Shown here: piece after piece, positions 22,613 through 36,795 of the stretch
Numbering within the stretch: position 1 is the first letter of the stretch
Layout of the letters: every line of letters starts with the position of its first letter
DNA from: Haberlea rhodopensis
Lineage: Eukaryota; Streptophyta; Magnoliopsida; Lamiales; Gesneriaceae
NCBI GenBank assembly: GCA_907163345.1
Contig: CAJQUN010000022.1
Location: forward strand, 3,410,001 to 3,474,000
DNA length: 64,000 nt
Direction: 5' to 3'
The notes under the pieces: model-generated
Told to the model about the DNA's origin: nothing
Databases searched by the model: none
Seen by the model: the letters and a program-made list of their open reading frames with translations, nothing else
Position numbers and translations under genes: made by a program

Positions 22613-23531
22613 ACCAGATTGAGGAGTGAAAAACCAGGCGGAGGAGCAAAAATGCCGGCGGAAAATGAACAGGCGGAGGACCAAGCTGGTAGCAGGGGAG
22701 GAGGGAACAAATGGAGGGGGGCAAAGAAAACGCTGGATTTGAGCCTTACATGAAGGCGGAGACGCGGCAACATGAACCCAACAAACCTGATAACGAAACC
22801 ACGAACAATGCGATTCCAAGTAAAAGTAGAGGAATTTTGAGAACCTTTGGCATGGTAATTCCGAGTTTACATGGAAATAAATGGAGAACCCATGGCAGAT
22901 AATGCCAGCAGAAGGGTCACAATGTTCAGTACTGTGAGCGCCATTTTTAAATTTTTTTTGGAATGATGCTCTATTGAGAGGAAATGACAATCAAATCTGC
23001 GGAATTGGAAGTTGTTATTCGGAAACTCCTAGGTTTTGTGTATTGATATTGAGTTGCCACGTTGCATAACAATTATTATTTAAGATGCACGTGGTCACCA
23101 TTTCTGTATCGTTGGGGCATGTTATCAAAACAAACATTCTATCAAACATATGATAAGCATAATATGGCAACATTATCAATATGATAAACGAAACTATCTA
23201 TCATTAATGGGAAACTCAGATGTTGAGACATGATAGATAGCCAATGAATTAACTCAGTAATTTGCAAAAGGAGAAATTTACAATTATTTTTTTGAGAAGG
23301 AGGAATTTACCATGAATTATTTTTGGCAATCCAGTACAAAAAGTTTGTGGTTTTTTCGTGAACAGTTGTGAAGGTGGAGGATGAAGCTCTGGATCTATGG
23401 CAGAAATGGTGGCGTTCAGGTGAGTTGTTGATTGACCCGCGGACTCCATGGAAGGCTGAGAAAATGGGACCAAATGGACAACAGAGAAAGAAAGAAAGGG
23501 CGAAGGAGTAACCGGGTGGAAGAGTGGAAAA
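22613..23531 (-). repeat. Monomer 6 (C subtype without duplication, frameshifted)
   Basis: A one-base loss near 22847 (CCTTTGGC for CCTTTTGGC) and changes near 22890 break the frame. It shares the GCCATTTTTAAATT start context with monomers 10 and 13. Confidence 0.88.
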
Positions 23532-24453
23532 ACCAGATTGAGGAGTGAAAAACCAGGCGGAGGAGCAAAAATGCCGGCGGAAAAGGAACAGGCGGAGGAG
23601 CAAGCTGGTAGCAGGGGAGGAGGGAACGAATGGAGGGGCGAAGAAAACGCCGGATTTGAGCCTTACACGAAGGCGGAGACGCGGCAACATGAACCCAACA
23701 AACCGGATAACGAAACCACGAACAATGCTATTCCAAGTAAAAGTAGAGGAATTTTGATAACCTTTTGGCATGGTAATTCCGAGTTTACATGGAAATAAAT
23801 GGAGAATCCGATGGCAGACAATGCCAGCAGAAAGGTCACAATGTTCAGTACTGTGAGCGCCATTTTTTAATTTTTTTTTGGAATGAAGCTCTATTGAGAG
23901 GAAATTGCAATCAAATCTGCGGAAATGGAAGTTGTTATTCGGAAACTCCTAGGTTTCGTGTATTGATATAGAGTTGCCACGTTGCATAACACTTATTATT
24001 GAAGATGCACGTGGTCACCATTTCTGTATCGTTGGGGCATGTTATCAAAACAAACATTCTATCAAACATATGATAAGCATAATATCGCAACACTATGAAT
24101 ATGATAAAAGAAACTATCTATCATATTAATGGGAAACTAAGATGTTGAGACATGATAGATAGCCAATGTGTTAACTCGGTAATTTGCAAAAGGAGAAATT
24201 TACAATTATTTTTTTGACAAGGAGGAATTTACCATGAATTATTTTTTGCAATCCAGTACAAAAAGTTTGTGGTTTTTTCGTGAACAGTTGCGAAGGTGGA
24301 GGATGAAGCTCTGGATCTATGGCAAAAATGATGGCGTTCAGGTGAGCTGTTGATTGAACCGCGGACTCCATGGAAGGCTGAGAAAATGGGACCAAATGGA
24401 CAGCAGAGAAAGAAAGACAGGGCGAAGGAGTAACCGGGTGGAATAGTGGAAAA
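23532..24453 (-). repeat. Monomer 7 (F subtype)
   Basis: The frame is open at 23663-23863 and begins MALTVLNIVTF, shared with monomers 11, 14 and 16. The last codon is V in place of M. Confidence 0.9.
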
Positions 24454-25375
24454 ACCTGATTGAGGAGTGAAAAACCAGGCGGAGGAGCAAAAATGCCGGC
24501 GAAAATGGAACAGGCGGAGGACCAAACTGGTTGCAGGGGGAGGAGGAAACGAATGGAGGGGGGAAGAAAACGCCGGATTTGAGCCTTACATGAAGGCGGA
24601 GACGCGACAACATGAACCCAACAAACCTAAGAACGAAACCACGAACAATGCGATTCCAAGTAAAAGTAGAGGAATTTTGAGAACCTTTTGGCATGGTAAT
24701 TCCGAGTTTACATGGAAATAAATGGAGAATCCGATGGCGGACAATGCCAGCAGAAGGGTCACAATCTTCAGTCCTGTGAGCGCCATTTTTTATTTTTTTT
24801 TTTGGAATGATGCTCTATTGAGAGGAAATGGCAATCAAATCTGTGGAATGGAAGTTGTTATTCCGAAACTCCTAGGTTTCGTGTATTGATATAGAGGTTC
24901 CACGTTGCATAACAGTTATTATTTAAGATGCACGTGGTCACCATTTCTGTATCGTTGGGGCATGTTATAAAAACAAAATTCTATCAAACATATGATAAGC
25001 ATAATATCGCAACACTATGAATATGATAAAAGAAAATATCTATCATATTAAAGGGAAACTGAGATGTTGAGACATGATAGATAGCCAATGAATTAACTCA
25101 GTAATTTGCAAAAGGAGAAATTTACAATTATTTTTTTGAGAAGGAGGAATTTACCATGAATTATTTTTTGCAATCCAGTACAAAAAGTTTGTGGTTTTTT
25201 CGTGAACAGTTGTGAAGGTGGAGGATGAAGCTCTGGATCTATGGCAGAAATGGTGGCGTTCATGTGAGCTGTTGATTGAACCGCGGACTCCATGGAAGGC
25301 TGAGAAAATGGGACCAAATGGACAGCAGAGAAAAAAAGAAAGGGAGAAGGAGTAACCGGGTGGAAGAGTGGAAAA
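24454..25375 (-). repeat. Monomer 8 (K subtype)
   Basis: The frame is open at 24586-24786 with MALTGLKIV and VVSFLGLLGSCC. Confidence 0.9.
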
Positions 25376-26358
25376 ACCAGATTGAGGAGTGGAAAACCAG
25401 GCGGAGAAGAAAAAATGACGGCGGAAAAGTAACAGGCGGAGGACCAAGCTGGTAGCAGGGGGAGGGAACGAATGGAGGGGGCAAAGAAAATGCCCGATTT
25501 GAGCCTTACATGAAGGCGGAGACGCGGCAACATGAACCCAACAAACCTGATAACGAAACCACGAACAATGCGATTCCAAGTAAAAGTAGAGGAATTTTGA
25601 GAACCTTTTGGCATGGTAATTCCGAGTTTACATGGAAATAAATGGAGAATCCGATGGCATTGAATGATAAGAAAGGAATTTCCACTTATACAATTTCACA
25701 GATTCAAGGATTGTACTTTCTGTTCCAATGCCAGAAGAAGGGTCACAATGTTCAGTCCTCTAAGCGCCATTTTTTATTTTTTTTTCGGAATGATGCTTTA
25801 TTGAGAAGAAATGGCAATCAAATCTGCGGAATGGAAGTTGTTATTCAGAAAGTCCTAGGTTTCGTGTATTGATATAGAGTTGCCACGTTGTATAACAGTT
25901 ATTATTTAAGATGCACGTGGTCACCATTTCTGTATCGTTGGGGCATGTTATCAAAACAAACATTCTATCAAACATATGATAAGCATAATATCGCAACACT
26001 ATGAATATGATAAAAGAAAATATCTATCATATTAATGGGAAACTAAGATGTTGAGACATGATAGATAGCCAATGAATTAACTCGGTAATTTGCAAAAGGA
26101 GAAATTTACGATTTTTTTTTTAGAAGGACGAATTTGCCATGAATTATTTTTTGCAATCCAGTACAAAAATTTTGTGGTTTTTTCGTGAACAGTTGTGAAG
26201 GTGGAGGATGAAGCTCTGGATCTATGGCAGAAATGGTGGCGTTCAGGTAAGCTGTTGATTGACCCGCGGACTCCATGGAAGGCTGAGAAAATGAGACCAA
26301 ATGGACAGCAGAGAAAGAAAGAGAGGGCGAAGGAGTAACCGGGTGGAAGAGTGGAAAA
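25376..26358 (-). repeat. Monomer 9 (B type)
   Basis: The 68-bp replacement at 25659-25726 stops the frame. It is nearly identical to that of monomers 12 and 19 (GATTCAAGG preceded by TTTCACA). Confidence 0.9.
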
Positions 26359-27349
26359 ACCAAATTGAGGAGTGAAAAACCAGGCGGAGGAGCAAAAATG
26401 CCGGCGGAAAAGGAACAGGCGGAGGAGCAAAAATGCCGGCGGAAAAGGAACTGGCGGAGGAGCAAAAATGTCGACGGAAAAGGAACAGGCGGAGGACCAA
26501 GCTGGTAGCAGGGGAGGAGGGAACGAATGGAGGGGGCAAAGAAAACGTCGGAGTTGAGCCTTACATGAAGGCGGAGACGCGGAAACATGAACCCAACAAA
26601 CCTGATAACGAAACCACGAACAATTCAATTCCAAGTTAAAGTAGAGGAATTTTGAGAACCTTTTGGCATGGTAATTCCGAGTTTACATGGAAATAAATGG
26701 AGAATCCGATGGCAGACAATGCCAGCAGAAGGGTCAAAATGTTCAGTACTGTGAGCGCCATTTTTAAATTTTTTTTGGAATGATGCTCTATTGAGAGGAA
26801 ATGGCAATCAAATCTGCGGAATTGGAAATTGTTATTCGGAAACTCCTAGGTTTCGTGTATTGATATTGAGTTGCCACGTTGCATAACTATTATTATTTAA
26901 GATGCACGTGGTCACCATTTCTGTATCGTTGGGGCATGTTATCAAAACAAACATTCTATCAAACATATGATAAGCATAATATGGCAACATTATCAATATG
27001 ATAAAAGAAACTATCTCTCATATTAATGGGAAACTCAGATGTTGAGACATGATAGATAGCCAATGAATTAACTCAGTAATTTGCAAAAGGAGAAATTTAC
27101 AATTATTTTTTTGAGAAGGAGGAATTTACCATGATTTATTTTTGGCAATCCAGTACAAAAAGTTTGTGGTTTTTTCGTGAACAGATGTGAAGGTGGAGGA
27201 TGAAGCTCTGGATTATGGCAGAAATGGTGGCGTTCAGGTGAGCTGTTGATTGACCCGCGGACTCCATGGAAGGCTGAGAAAATGGGACCAAATGGACAAC
27301 AGAGAAAGAAAGAAAGGGCGAAGGAGTAACCGGGTGGAAGAGTGGAAAA
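26359..27349 (-). repeat. Monomer 10 (C type, three 35-bp copies)
   Basis: The 35-bp GCGGAGGAGCAAAAATG... unit occurs three times (26384, 26419, 26454) before the usual GCGGAGGACC. The tetraspanin frame has a stop after KIPLL (CAAGTTAAAG at about 26632-26641). Confidence 0.9.
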
Positions 27350-28272
27350 ACCAGATTGAGGAGTGAAAAACCAGGCGGAGGAGCAAAAATACCGGCGGAA
27401 AAGGAACAGGCGGAGGAGCAAGCTGGTAGCAGGGGAGGAGGGAACGAATGGAGGGGCGAAGAAAACGCCGGATTTGAGCCTTACATGAAGGCGGAGACGC
27501 GGCAACCTGAACCCAACAAACCGGATAACGAAACCACGAACAATGCTATTCCAAGTAAAAGTAGAGGAATTTTGAGAACCTTTTGGCATGGTAATTCCGA
27601 GTTTACATGGAAATAAATGGAGAATCCGATGGCAGACAATGCCAGCAGAAAGGTCACAATGTTCAGTACTGTGAGCGCCATTTTTTAATTTTTTTTTTGG
27701 AATGATGCTCTATTGAGAGGAAATTGCAATCAAATCTGTGGAAATGGAAGTTGTTATTCGGAAACTCCTAGGTTTCGTGTATTGATATAGAGTTGCCACG
27801 TTGCATAACACTTATTATTCAAGATGCACGTGGTCACCATTTCTGTATCGTTGGGGCATGTTATCAAAACAAACATTCTATCAAACATATGATAAGCATA
27901 ATATCGCAACACTATGAATATGATAAAAGAAACTATCTATCATATTAATGGGAAACTAAGATGTTGAGACATGATAGATAGCCAATGAATTAACTCAGTA
28001 ATTTGCAAAAGGGGAAATTTACAATTATTTTTTTGAGAAGGAGGAATTTACCATGAATTATTTTTTGCAATCCAGTACAAAAAATTTGTGGTTTTTTCGT
28101 GAACAGTTGCGAAGGTGGAGGATGAAGCTCTGGATCTATGGCAGAAATGATGGCGTTCAGGTGAGCTGTTGATTGAACCGCGGACTCTATGGAAGGCTGA
28201 GAAAATGGGACCAAATGGACAGCAGAGAAAGAAAGAAAGGGCGAAGGAGTAACAGGGTGGAATAGTGGAAAA
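27350..28272 (-). repeat. Monomer 11 (F subtype)
   Basis: The frame is open at 27481-27681. One cysteine of the GSCC signature is lost (GSGCRVSAFM). Confidence 0.9.
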
Positions 28273-29257
28273 ACCTGATTGAGGAGTGAAAAACCAGGCG
28301 GAGGAGCAAAATGCCGGCGGAAAAGGAACAGGCGGAGGACCAAGCTGGTAGCAGGGGGAGGAGGGAACGAATGGAGGGGGCAAAGAAAATGCCCGATTTG
28401 AGCCTTACATGAAGGCGAAGACGCGGCAACATGAACCCAACAAACCTGATAACGAAACCACGAACAATGCGATTCCAAGTAAAAGTAGAGGAATTTTGAG
28501 AACCTTTTGGCATGGTAATTCCGAGTTTACATGGAAATAAATGGAGAATCCGATGGCATTGAATGATAAGAAAGGAATTTCCACTTATACAATTTCACAG
28601 ATTCAAGGATTGTACTTTCTGTTCCAATGCCAGAAGAAGGGTCACAATTTTCAGTCCTCTGAGCGCCATTTTTTATTTTTTTTTCGGAATGATGCTTTAT
28701 TGAGAAGAAATGGCAATCAAATCTGCGGAATGGAAGTTGTTATTCAGAAAGTCCTAGGTTTCGTGTATTGATATAGAGTTGCCACGTTGTATAACAGTTA
28801 TTATTTAAGATGCACGTGGTCACCATTTCTGTATCGTTGGGGCATGTTATCAAAACAAACATTCTATCAAACATATGATAAGCATAATATCGCAACACTA
28901 TGAATATGATAAAAGAAAATATCTATCATATTAATGGGAAACTAAGATGTTGAGACATGATAGATAGCCAATGAATTAACTCAGTAATTTGCAAAAGGAG
29001 AAATTTACGATTTTTTTTTTAGAAGGACGAATTTGCCATGAATTATTTTTTGCAATCCAGTACAAAAATTTTGTGGTTTTTTCGTGAACAGTTGTGAAGG
29101 TGGAGGATGAAGCTCTGGATCTATGGCAGAAATGGTGGCGTTCAGGTGAGCTGTTGATTGACCCGCGGACTCCATGGAAGGATGAGAAAATGAGACCAAA
29201 TGGACAGCAGAGAAAGAAAGAGAGGGCGAAGGAGTAACCGGGTGGAAGAGTGGAAAA
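28273..29257 (-). repeat. Monomer 12 (B type)
   Basis: The 68-bp replacement at 28558-28625 stops the frame. Confidence 0.9.
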
Positions 29258-30214
29258 ACCAGATTGAGGAGTGAAAAACCAGGCGGAGGAGCAAAAATGC
29301 CGGCGGAAAAGGAACAGGCGGAGGAGCAAAAATGCCGGCGGAAAAGGAACAGGCGGAGGACCAAGCTTGTAGCAGGGGAGGAGGGAACGAATGGAGGGGG
29401 CAAAGAAAACGTCGGAGTTGAGCCTTACATGAAGGCGGAGACGCGGAAACATGAACCCAACAAACCTGATAACGAAACCACGAACAATTCGATTCCAAGT
29501 TAAAGTAGTGGAATTTTGAGAACCTTTTGGCATGGTAATTCCGAGTTTACATGGAAATAAATGGAGAATCCGATGGCAGACAATGCCAGCAGAAGGGTCA
29601 CAATGTTCAGTACTGTGAGCGCCATTTTTAAATTTTTTTTGGAATGATGCTCTATTGAGAGGAAATGGCAATCAAATCTGCGGAATTGGAAATTGTTATT
29701 CGGAAACTCCTAGGTTTCGTGGATTGATATTGAGTTGCCACGTTGCATAACTATTATTATTTAAGATGCACGTGGTCACCATTTCTGTATCGTTGGGGCA
29801 TGTTATCAAAACAAACATTCTATCAAACATATGATAAGCATAATATCGCAACACTATGAATATGATAAAAGAAAATATCTATCATATTAATGGGAAACTA
29901 AGATGTTGAGACATGATAGATAGCCAATGAATTAACTCAGTAATTTGCAAAAGGAGAAATTTACAATTATTTTTTTGAGAAGGACGAATTTGCCATGAAT
30001 AATTTTTTGCAATCCAGTACAAAAATTTTGTGGTTTTTTCGTGAACAGTTGTGAAGGTGGAGGATGAAGCTCTGGATCTATGGCAGAAATGGTGGCGTTC
30101 AGGTGAGCTGTTGATTGAACCGCGGACTCCATGGAAGGCTGAGAAAATGGGACCAAATGGACAGCAGAGAAAAAAAGAAAGGGAGAAGGAGTAACCGGGT
30201 GGAAGAGTGGAAAA
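29258..30214 (-). repeat. Monomer 13 (C type, two 35-bp copies)
   Basis: It has the same stop codon as monomer 10 (CAAGTTAAAG), showing common descent, but one fewer 35-bp copy. Confidence 0.9.
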
Positions 30215-31136
30215 ACCAGATTGAGGAGTGAAAAACCAGGCGGAGAAGAAAAAATGACGGCGGAAAAGGAACAGGCGGAGGACCAAGCTGGTAGCAGGGG
30301 GGAGGGAACGAATGGAGGGGGCAAAGAAAATGCCCGATTTGAGCCTTACATGAAGGCGGAGACGCGGCAACATGAACCCAACAAACCTGATAACGAAACC
30401 ACGAACAATGCGATTCCAAGTAAAAGTAGAGGAATTTTGAGAACCTTTTGGCATGGTAATTCCGAGTTTACATGGAAATAAATGGAGAATCCGATGGCAG
30501 ACAATGCCAGCAGAAAGGTCACAATGTTCAGTACTGTGAGCGCCATTTTTTAATTTTTTTTTGGAATGATGCTCTATTGAGAGGAAATGGCAATCAAATC
30601 TGCGGAAATGGAAGTTGTTATTCGGAAACTCCTAGGTTTCGTGTATTGATATAGAGTTGCCACATTTCATAACACTTATTATTTAAGATGCACGTGGTCA
30701 CCATTTCTGTATCGTTGGGGCATGTTATCAAAACAAACATTCTATCAAACATATGATAAGCATAATATCGCAACACTATGAATATGATAAAAGAAACTAT
30801 CTATCATATTAATGGGAAACTAAGATGTTGAGACATGATAGATAGCCAATGAATTAACTCAGTAATTTGCAAAAGGAGAAATTTGTAATTATTTTTTTGA
30901 GAAGGAGGAATTTACCATGAATTATTTTTTGCAATCCAGTACAAAAAATTTGTGGTTTTTTCGTGAACAGTTGCGAAGGTGGAGGATGAAGCTCTGGATC
31001 TATGGCAGAAATGATGGCGTTCAGGTGAGCTGTTGATTGAACCGCGGACTCCATGGAAGGCTGGGAAAATGGGACCAAATGGACAGCAGAGAAAGAAAGA
31101 AAGGGCGAAGGAGTAACAGGGTGGAATAGTGGAAAA
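30215..31136 (-). repeat. Monomer 14 (F subtype)
   Basis: The frame is open at 30346-30546 (MALTVLNIVTF...SCCRVSAFM). Confidence 0.9.
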
Positions 31137-32057
31137 ACCTGACTGAGGAGTGAAAAACCAGGCGGAGGAGCAAAAATGCCGGCGGAAAAGGAACAGGCGG
31201 AGGTCCAAACTGGTAGCAGGGGGAGGAGGAAACGAATGGAGGGGGCGAAGAAAACGCCGGATTTGAGCCTTACATGAAGGCGGAGAAGCGACAACATGAA
31301 CCCAACAAACCTGATAACGAAACCACGAACAATGCGATTCCAAGTAAAAGTAGAGGAATTTTGAGAACCTTTTGGCATGGTAATTCCGAGTTTACATGGA
31401 AATAAATGGAGAATCCGATGGCGGACAATGCCAGCAGAAGGGTCACAATCTTCAGTCCTGTGAGCGCCATTTTTTTTTTTTTTTGGAATGATGCTCTATT
31501 GAGAGGAAATGGCAATCAAATCTGTGGAATGAAAGTTGTTATTCCGAAACTCCTAGGTTTCGTGTATTGATATAGACGTTCCACGTTGCATAACAGTTAT
31601 TATTTAAGATGCACGTGGTCACCATTTCTGTATCGTTGGGGCATGTTATCAAAACAAAATTCTATCAAACATATGATAAGCATAATATCGCAACACTATG
31701 AATATGATAAAAGAAAATATCTATCATATTAAAGGGAAACTGAGATGTTGAGACATGATAGATAGCCAATGAATTAACTCAGTAATTTGCAAAAGGAGAA
31801 ATTTACAATTATTTTTTTGAGAAGGAGGAATTTACCATGAATTATTTTTTGCAATCCAGTACAAAAAGTTTGTGGATTTTTCGTGAACAGTTGTGAAGGT
31901 GGAGGATGAAGCTCTGGATCTATGGCAGAAATGGTGGCGGTCATGTGAGCTGTTGATTGAACCGCGGACTCCATGGAAGGCTGAGAAAATGGTACCAAAT
32001 GGACAGCAGAGAAAAAAAGAAAGGGAGAAGGAGTAACCGGGTGGAAGAGTTGAAAAA
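31137..32057 (-). repeat. Monomer 15 (K subtype)
   Basis: The frame is open at 31270-31470. A longer poly-T leader (about 31471-31484) also opens an upstream in-frame ATG at 31515. Confidence 0.9.
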
Positions 32058-32979
32058 ACCAGATTGAGGAGTGAAAAACCAGGCGGAGGAGCAAAAATGC
32101 CGGCGGAAAAGGAACAGGCGGAGGAGCAAGCTGGTAGCAGGGGAGGAGGGAACGAATGGAGGGGCGAAGAAAACGCCGGATTTGAGCCTTACATGAAGGC
32201 GGAGACGCGGCAACATGAACCCAACAAACCTGATAACGAAACCACGAACAATGCGATTCCAAGTAAAAGTAGAGGAATTTTGAGAACCTTTTGGCATGGT
32301 AATTCCGAGTTTACATGGAAATAAATGGAGAATCCGATGGCAGACAATGCCAGCAGAAAGGTCACAATGTTCAGTACTGTGAGCGCCATTTTTTAATTTT
32401 TTTTTGGAATGATGCTCTATTGAGAGGAAATGGCAATCAAATCTGCGGAAATGGAAGTTGTTATTCGGAAACTCCTAGGTTTCGTGTATTGATATAGAGT
32501 TGCCACGTTGCATAACACTTATTATTTAAGATGCACGTGGTCACAATTTCTGTATCGTTGGGGCATGTTATCAAAACAAACATTCTATCAAACATATGAT
32601 AAGCATAATATCGAAACACTATGAATATGATAAAAGAAACTATCTATCATATTAATGGGAAACTAAGATGTTGAGACATGATAGATAGCCAATGAATTAA
32701 CTCAGTAATTTGCAAAAGGAGAAATTTACAATTATTTTTTTGAGAAGGAGGAATTTACCATGAATTATTTTTTGCAATCCAGTACAAAAAGTTTGTGGTT
32801 TTTTCGTGAACAGTTGCGAAGGTGGAGGATGAAGCTATGGATCTATGGCAGAAATGATGGCGTTCAGGTGAGCTGTTGATTGAACCGCGGACTCCATGGA
32901 AGGCTGAGAAAATTGGACCAAATGGACAGCAGAGAAAGAAAGAAAGGGCGAAGGAGTAACCGGGTGGAATAGTGGAAAA
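32058..32979 (-). repeat. Monomer 16 (F subtype)
   Basis: The frame is open at 32189-32389 and its protein is identical to that of monomer 14. Confidence 0.9.
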
Positions 32980-33936
32980 ACCTGATTGAGGAGTGAAAAA
33001 CCAGGCGGAGGAGCAAAATTGCCGGCGGAAAAGGAACAGGCGGAGGAGCAAAAATGCCGGCGGAAAAGGAACAGGCGGAGGACCAAGCTGGTAGCAGGGG
33101 AGGAGGGAACGAATGGAGGGGGCAAAGAAAACGCCGGATTTGAACCTTACATAAAGGCGGAGATGCGGCAACATGAACCCAACAAACCTGATAACGAAAC
33201 CACGAACAATGCGATTCCAAGTAAAAGTAGAGGAATTTTGAGAACCTTTTGGCATGGTAATTCCGAGTTTACATGGAAATAAATGGAGAATCCGATGGCA
33301 GACAATGCCAGCAGAAGGGTCACAATGTTCAGTACTGTGAGCGCCATTTTTTAATTTTTTTTGGAATGATGCTCTATTGAGAGGAAATGGCAATCAAATC
33401 TGCGGAAATGGAATTTGTTATTCGGAAACTCCTAGGTTTCGTGTATTGATATAGAGTTGCCACGTTGCATAACAATTATTATTTAAGATGCACGTGGTCA
33501 CCATTTCTGTATCGTTGGGGCATTTTATCAAAACAAACATTCTATCAAACATATGATAAGCATAATATCGCAACACTATGAATATGATAAAAGAAACTAT
33601 CTATCATATTAATGGGAAACGAAGATGTTGAGACGTGATAGATAGCCAATGAATTAACTCAGTAATTTGCAAAAGGAGAAATTTACAATTATTTTTTTGA
33701 GAAGGAGGAATTTACCATGAATTATTTTTTGCAATCCAGTACAAAAAGTTTGTGGTTTTTTCGTGAACAGTTGGGAAGGTGGAGGATGAAGCTCTGGATC
33801 TATGGCAGAAATGATGGCGTTCAGGTGAGCTGTTGACTGACCCGCGGACTCCTAGGAAGGCTGAGAAAATGGGACCAAATGGACAGCAGAGAAACAAACA
33901 AAGGGCGAAGGAGTAACCGGGTGGAATAGTGGAAAA
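32980..33936 (-). repeat. Monomer 17 (two 35-bp copies, frame open)
   Basis: It combines the 35-bp duplication with an open frame at 33147-33347 (SCCRISAFM), so it is distinct from C-type monomers 10 and 13. Confidence 0.9.
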
Positions 33937-34855
33937 ACCTGATTGAGGAGTGAAAAACCAGGCGGAGGAGCAAAAATGCCGGCGGAAAAGGAACAGGCGG
34001 AGGACCAAACTGGTAGCAGGGGGAGGAGGAAACGAATGGAGGGGGCGAAGAAAACGGCGGATTTGAGCCTTACATGAAGGCGGAGACGCGACAACATGAA
34101 CCCAACAAACCTGATAACGAAACCACGAACAATGCGATTCCAAGTAAAAGTAGAGGAATTTTGAGAACCTTTTGGCATGTCAATTCCGAGTTTACATGGA
34201 AATAAATGGAGAATCCGATGGCGGACAATGCCATCAGAAGGGTCACAATGTTCAGTACAGTGAGCGCCATTTTTTTTTTTTTGGAATGATGCTCTATTGA
34301 GAGGAAATGTCAATCAAATCTGCGGAATAGAAGTTGTTATTCGGAAACTCCTAGGTTTCGTGTATTGATATATAGTTGCCACGTTGCATAACAGTTATTA
34401 TTTAAGATGCACGTGGTCACCATTTCTGTATCGTTGGGGCATGTTATCAAAACAAACATTCTATCAAGCATATGATAAGCATAATATCGCAACACTATGA
34501 ATATGATAAAAGAAAATATCTATCATATTAATGGGAAACTGAGATGTTGAGACATGATAGATAGCCAATGAATTAACTCAGTAATTTGTAAAAGTAGAAA
34601 TTTACAATTATTTTTCTGAGAAGGAGGAATTTACCATGAATTATTTTTTGCAATCTAGTACAAAAAGTTTGTGGTTTTTTCGTGAACAGTTGTGAAGGTG
34701 GAGGATGAAGCTCTGGATCTATGGCAGAAATGGTGGCGTTCATGTGAGCTGTTGATTGAACCGCGGACTCCATGGAAGGCTGAGAAAATGGGACCAAATG
34801 GACAGCAGAGAAAAAAAGAAAGGGAGAAGGAGTAACCGGGTGGAAGAGTGGAAAA
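33937..34855 (-). repeat. Monomer 18
   Basis: The frame is open at 34070-34270 with LLMALSA and NSELTCQ as private changes. Confidence 0.9.
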
Positions 34856-35841
34856 ACCAGATTGAGGAGTGAAAAACCAGGCGGAGAAGAAAAAATGACG
34901 GCGGAAAAGGAACAGGCGGAGGACCAAGCTGGTAGCAGGGGGGGAGGGAACGAATTGAGGGGGCAAAGAAAATGCCCGATTTGAGCCTTACATGAAGGCG
35001 GAGACGCGGCAACATGAACCCAACAAACCTGATAACGAAACCACGAACAATGCGATTCCAAGTAAAAGTAGAGGAATTTTGAGAACCTTTTGGCATGGTA
35101 ATTCCGAGTTTACATGGAAATAAATGGAGAATCCGATGGCATTGAATGATAAGAAAGGAATTTCCACTTATACAATTTCACAGATTCAAGGATTGTACTT
35201 TCTGTTCCAATGCCAGAAGAAGGGTCACAATGTTCAGTCCTCTAAGCGCCATTTTTTATTTTTTTTTCGGAATGATGCTTTATTGAGAAGAAATGGCAAT
35301 CAAATCTGCGGAATGGAAGTTGTTATTCAGAAAGTCCTAGGTTTCGTGTATTGATATAGAGTTGCCACGTTGTATAACAGTTATTATTTAAGATGCACGT
35401 GGTCACCATTTCTGTATCGTTGGGGCATGTTATCAAAACAAACATTCTATCAAACATATGATAAGCATAATGTCGCAACACTATGAATATGATAAAAGAA
35501 ATTATCTATCATATTAATGGGAAACTAAGATGTTGAGACATGATAGATAGCCAATGAATTAACTCATTAATTTGCAAAATGAGAAATTTACAATTCTTTT
35601 TTTGAGAAGGAGGAATTTACCATGAATTATTTTTTGCAATCCAGTACAAAAAGTTTGTGGTTTTTTCGTGAACAATTGTGAAGGTGGAGGATGAAGCTCT
35701 GGATCTATGGCAGAAATGGTGGCGTTCAGGTGAGCTGTTGATTGACCCGCGGACTCCATGGAAGGCTGAGAAAATGGGAAAAAATGGACAGCAGAGAAAG
35801 AAAGAAAGGGCGAAGGAGTAACCGGGTGGAAGAGTGGAAAA
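34856..35841 (-). repeat. Monomer 19 (B type)
   Basis: The 68-bp replacement at 35141-35208 stops the frame. Confidence 0.9.
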
Positions 35842-36795
35842 ACCAGATTGTTGAGTGAAAAACCAGGCGGAGGAGCAAAAATGCCGGCGGAAAAGGAACA
35901 GGCGGAGGAACAAAATGACGGCGTAAAAGGAACAGGCGGAGCACCAAGCTGGTAGCAGGGGAGGAGGGAACGAATGGAGGGGGCGAAGAAAACGCCGGAT
36001 TTGAGCCTTACATGAAGGCGGAGACGCGGCAACATGAACCCAACAAACCTGATAACGAAACCACGAACAATGCGATTCCAAGTAAAAGTAGAGGAATTTT
36101 GAGAACCTTTTGGCATGGTAATTCCGAGTTTACATGGAAATAAATGGAGAATCCGATGGCAGACAATGCCAGCAGAAGGGTCACAATGTTCAGTACTGTG
36201 AGCGCCATTTTTTAATTTTTTGGAATGATGCTCTATTGAGAGGAAATGGCAATCAAATCTGCGGAAATGGAAGTTGTTATTCGGAAACTCCTAGGTTTCG
36301 TGTATTGATATAGAGTTGCCACGTTGCATAACAATTATTATTTAAGATGTACGTGGTCACTATTTCTGTATCGTTGGGGCATGTTATCAAAACAAACATT
36401 CTATCAAACATATGATAAGCATAATATCGCAACACTATGAATATGATAAAAGAAACTATCTATCATATTAATGGGAAACTAAGATGTTGAGACATGATAG
36501 AGAGCCAATGAATTAACTCGGTAATTTGCAAAAGGAGAAATTTACAATTATTTTTTTGAGAGGGAGGAATTTACCATGAAATATTTTTTGCAATCCAGTA
36601 CAAAAAGTTTGTGGTTTTTTCGTGAACAGCTGTGAAGGTGGAGGATGAAGCTCTGGATCTATGGCAGAAATGGTGGCGTTCATGTGAGCTGTTGATTGAA
36701 CCGCGGACTCCATGGAAGGCTGAGAAAATGGGACCAAATGGACATCAGAGAAAGAAAGAAAGGGCGAAGGAGTAACCGGGTGGAAGAGTGGAAAA
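35842..36795 (-). repeat. Monomer 20 (35-bp duplication, degenerate)
   Basis: The frame is open at 36008-36208. The second copy of the 35-bp unit is altered (GGAACAAAATGACGGCG). Confidence 0.9.

Noticed and set aside
22280..22990. 236-aa frame and similar 98-231 aa minus-strand frames in the array
   Set aside because: They run across the promoter, exon and tail of a monomer in shifted frames, are low in complexity (Pro/Phe/Leu/Ser) and differ in start and length between monomers. They are by-products of GC-rich repeat sequence.
23538..23798. Plus-strand Lys/Glu-rich frames (such as 23538-23798) in the array
   Set aside because: They are the reverse of the CT-rich stretch and tetraspanin exon; no homology and no leader.
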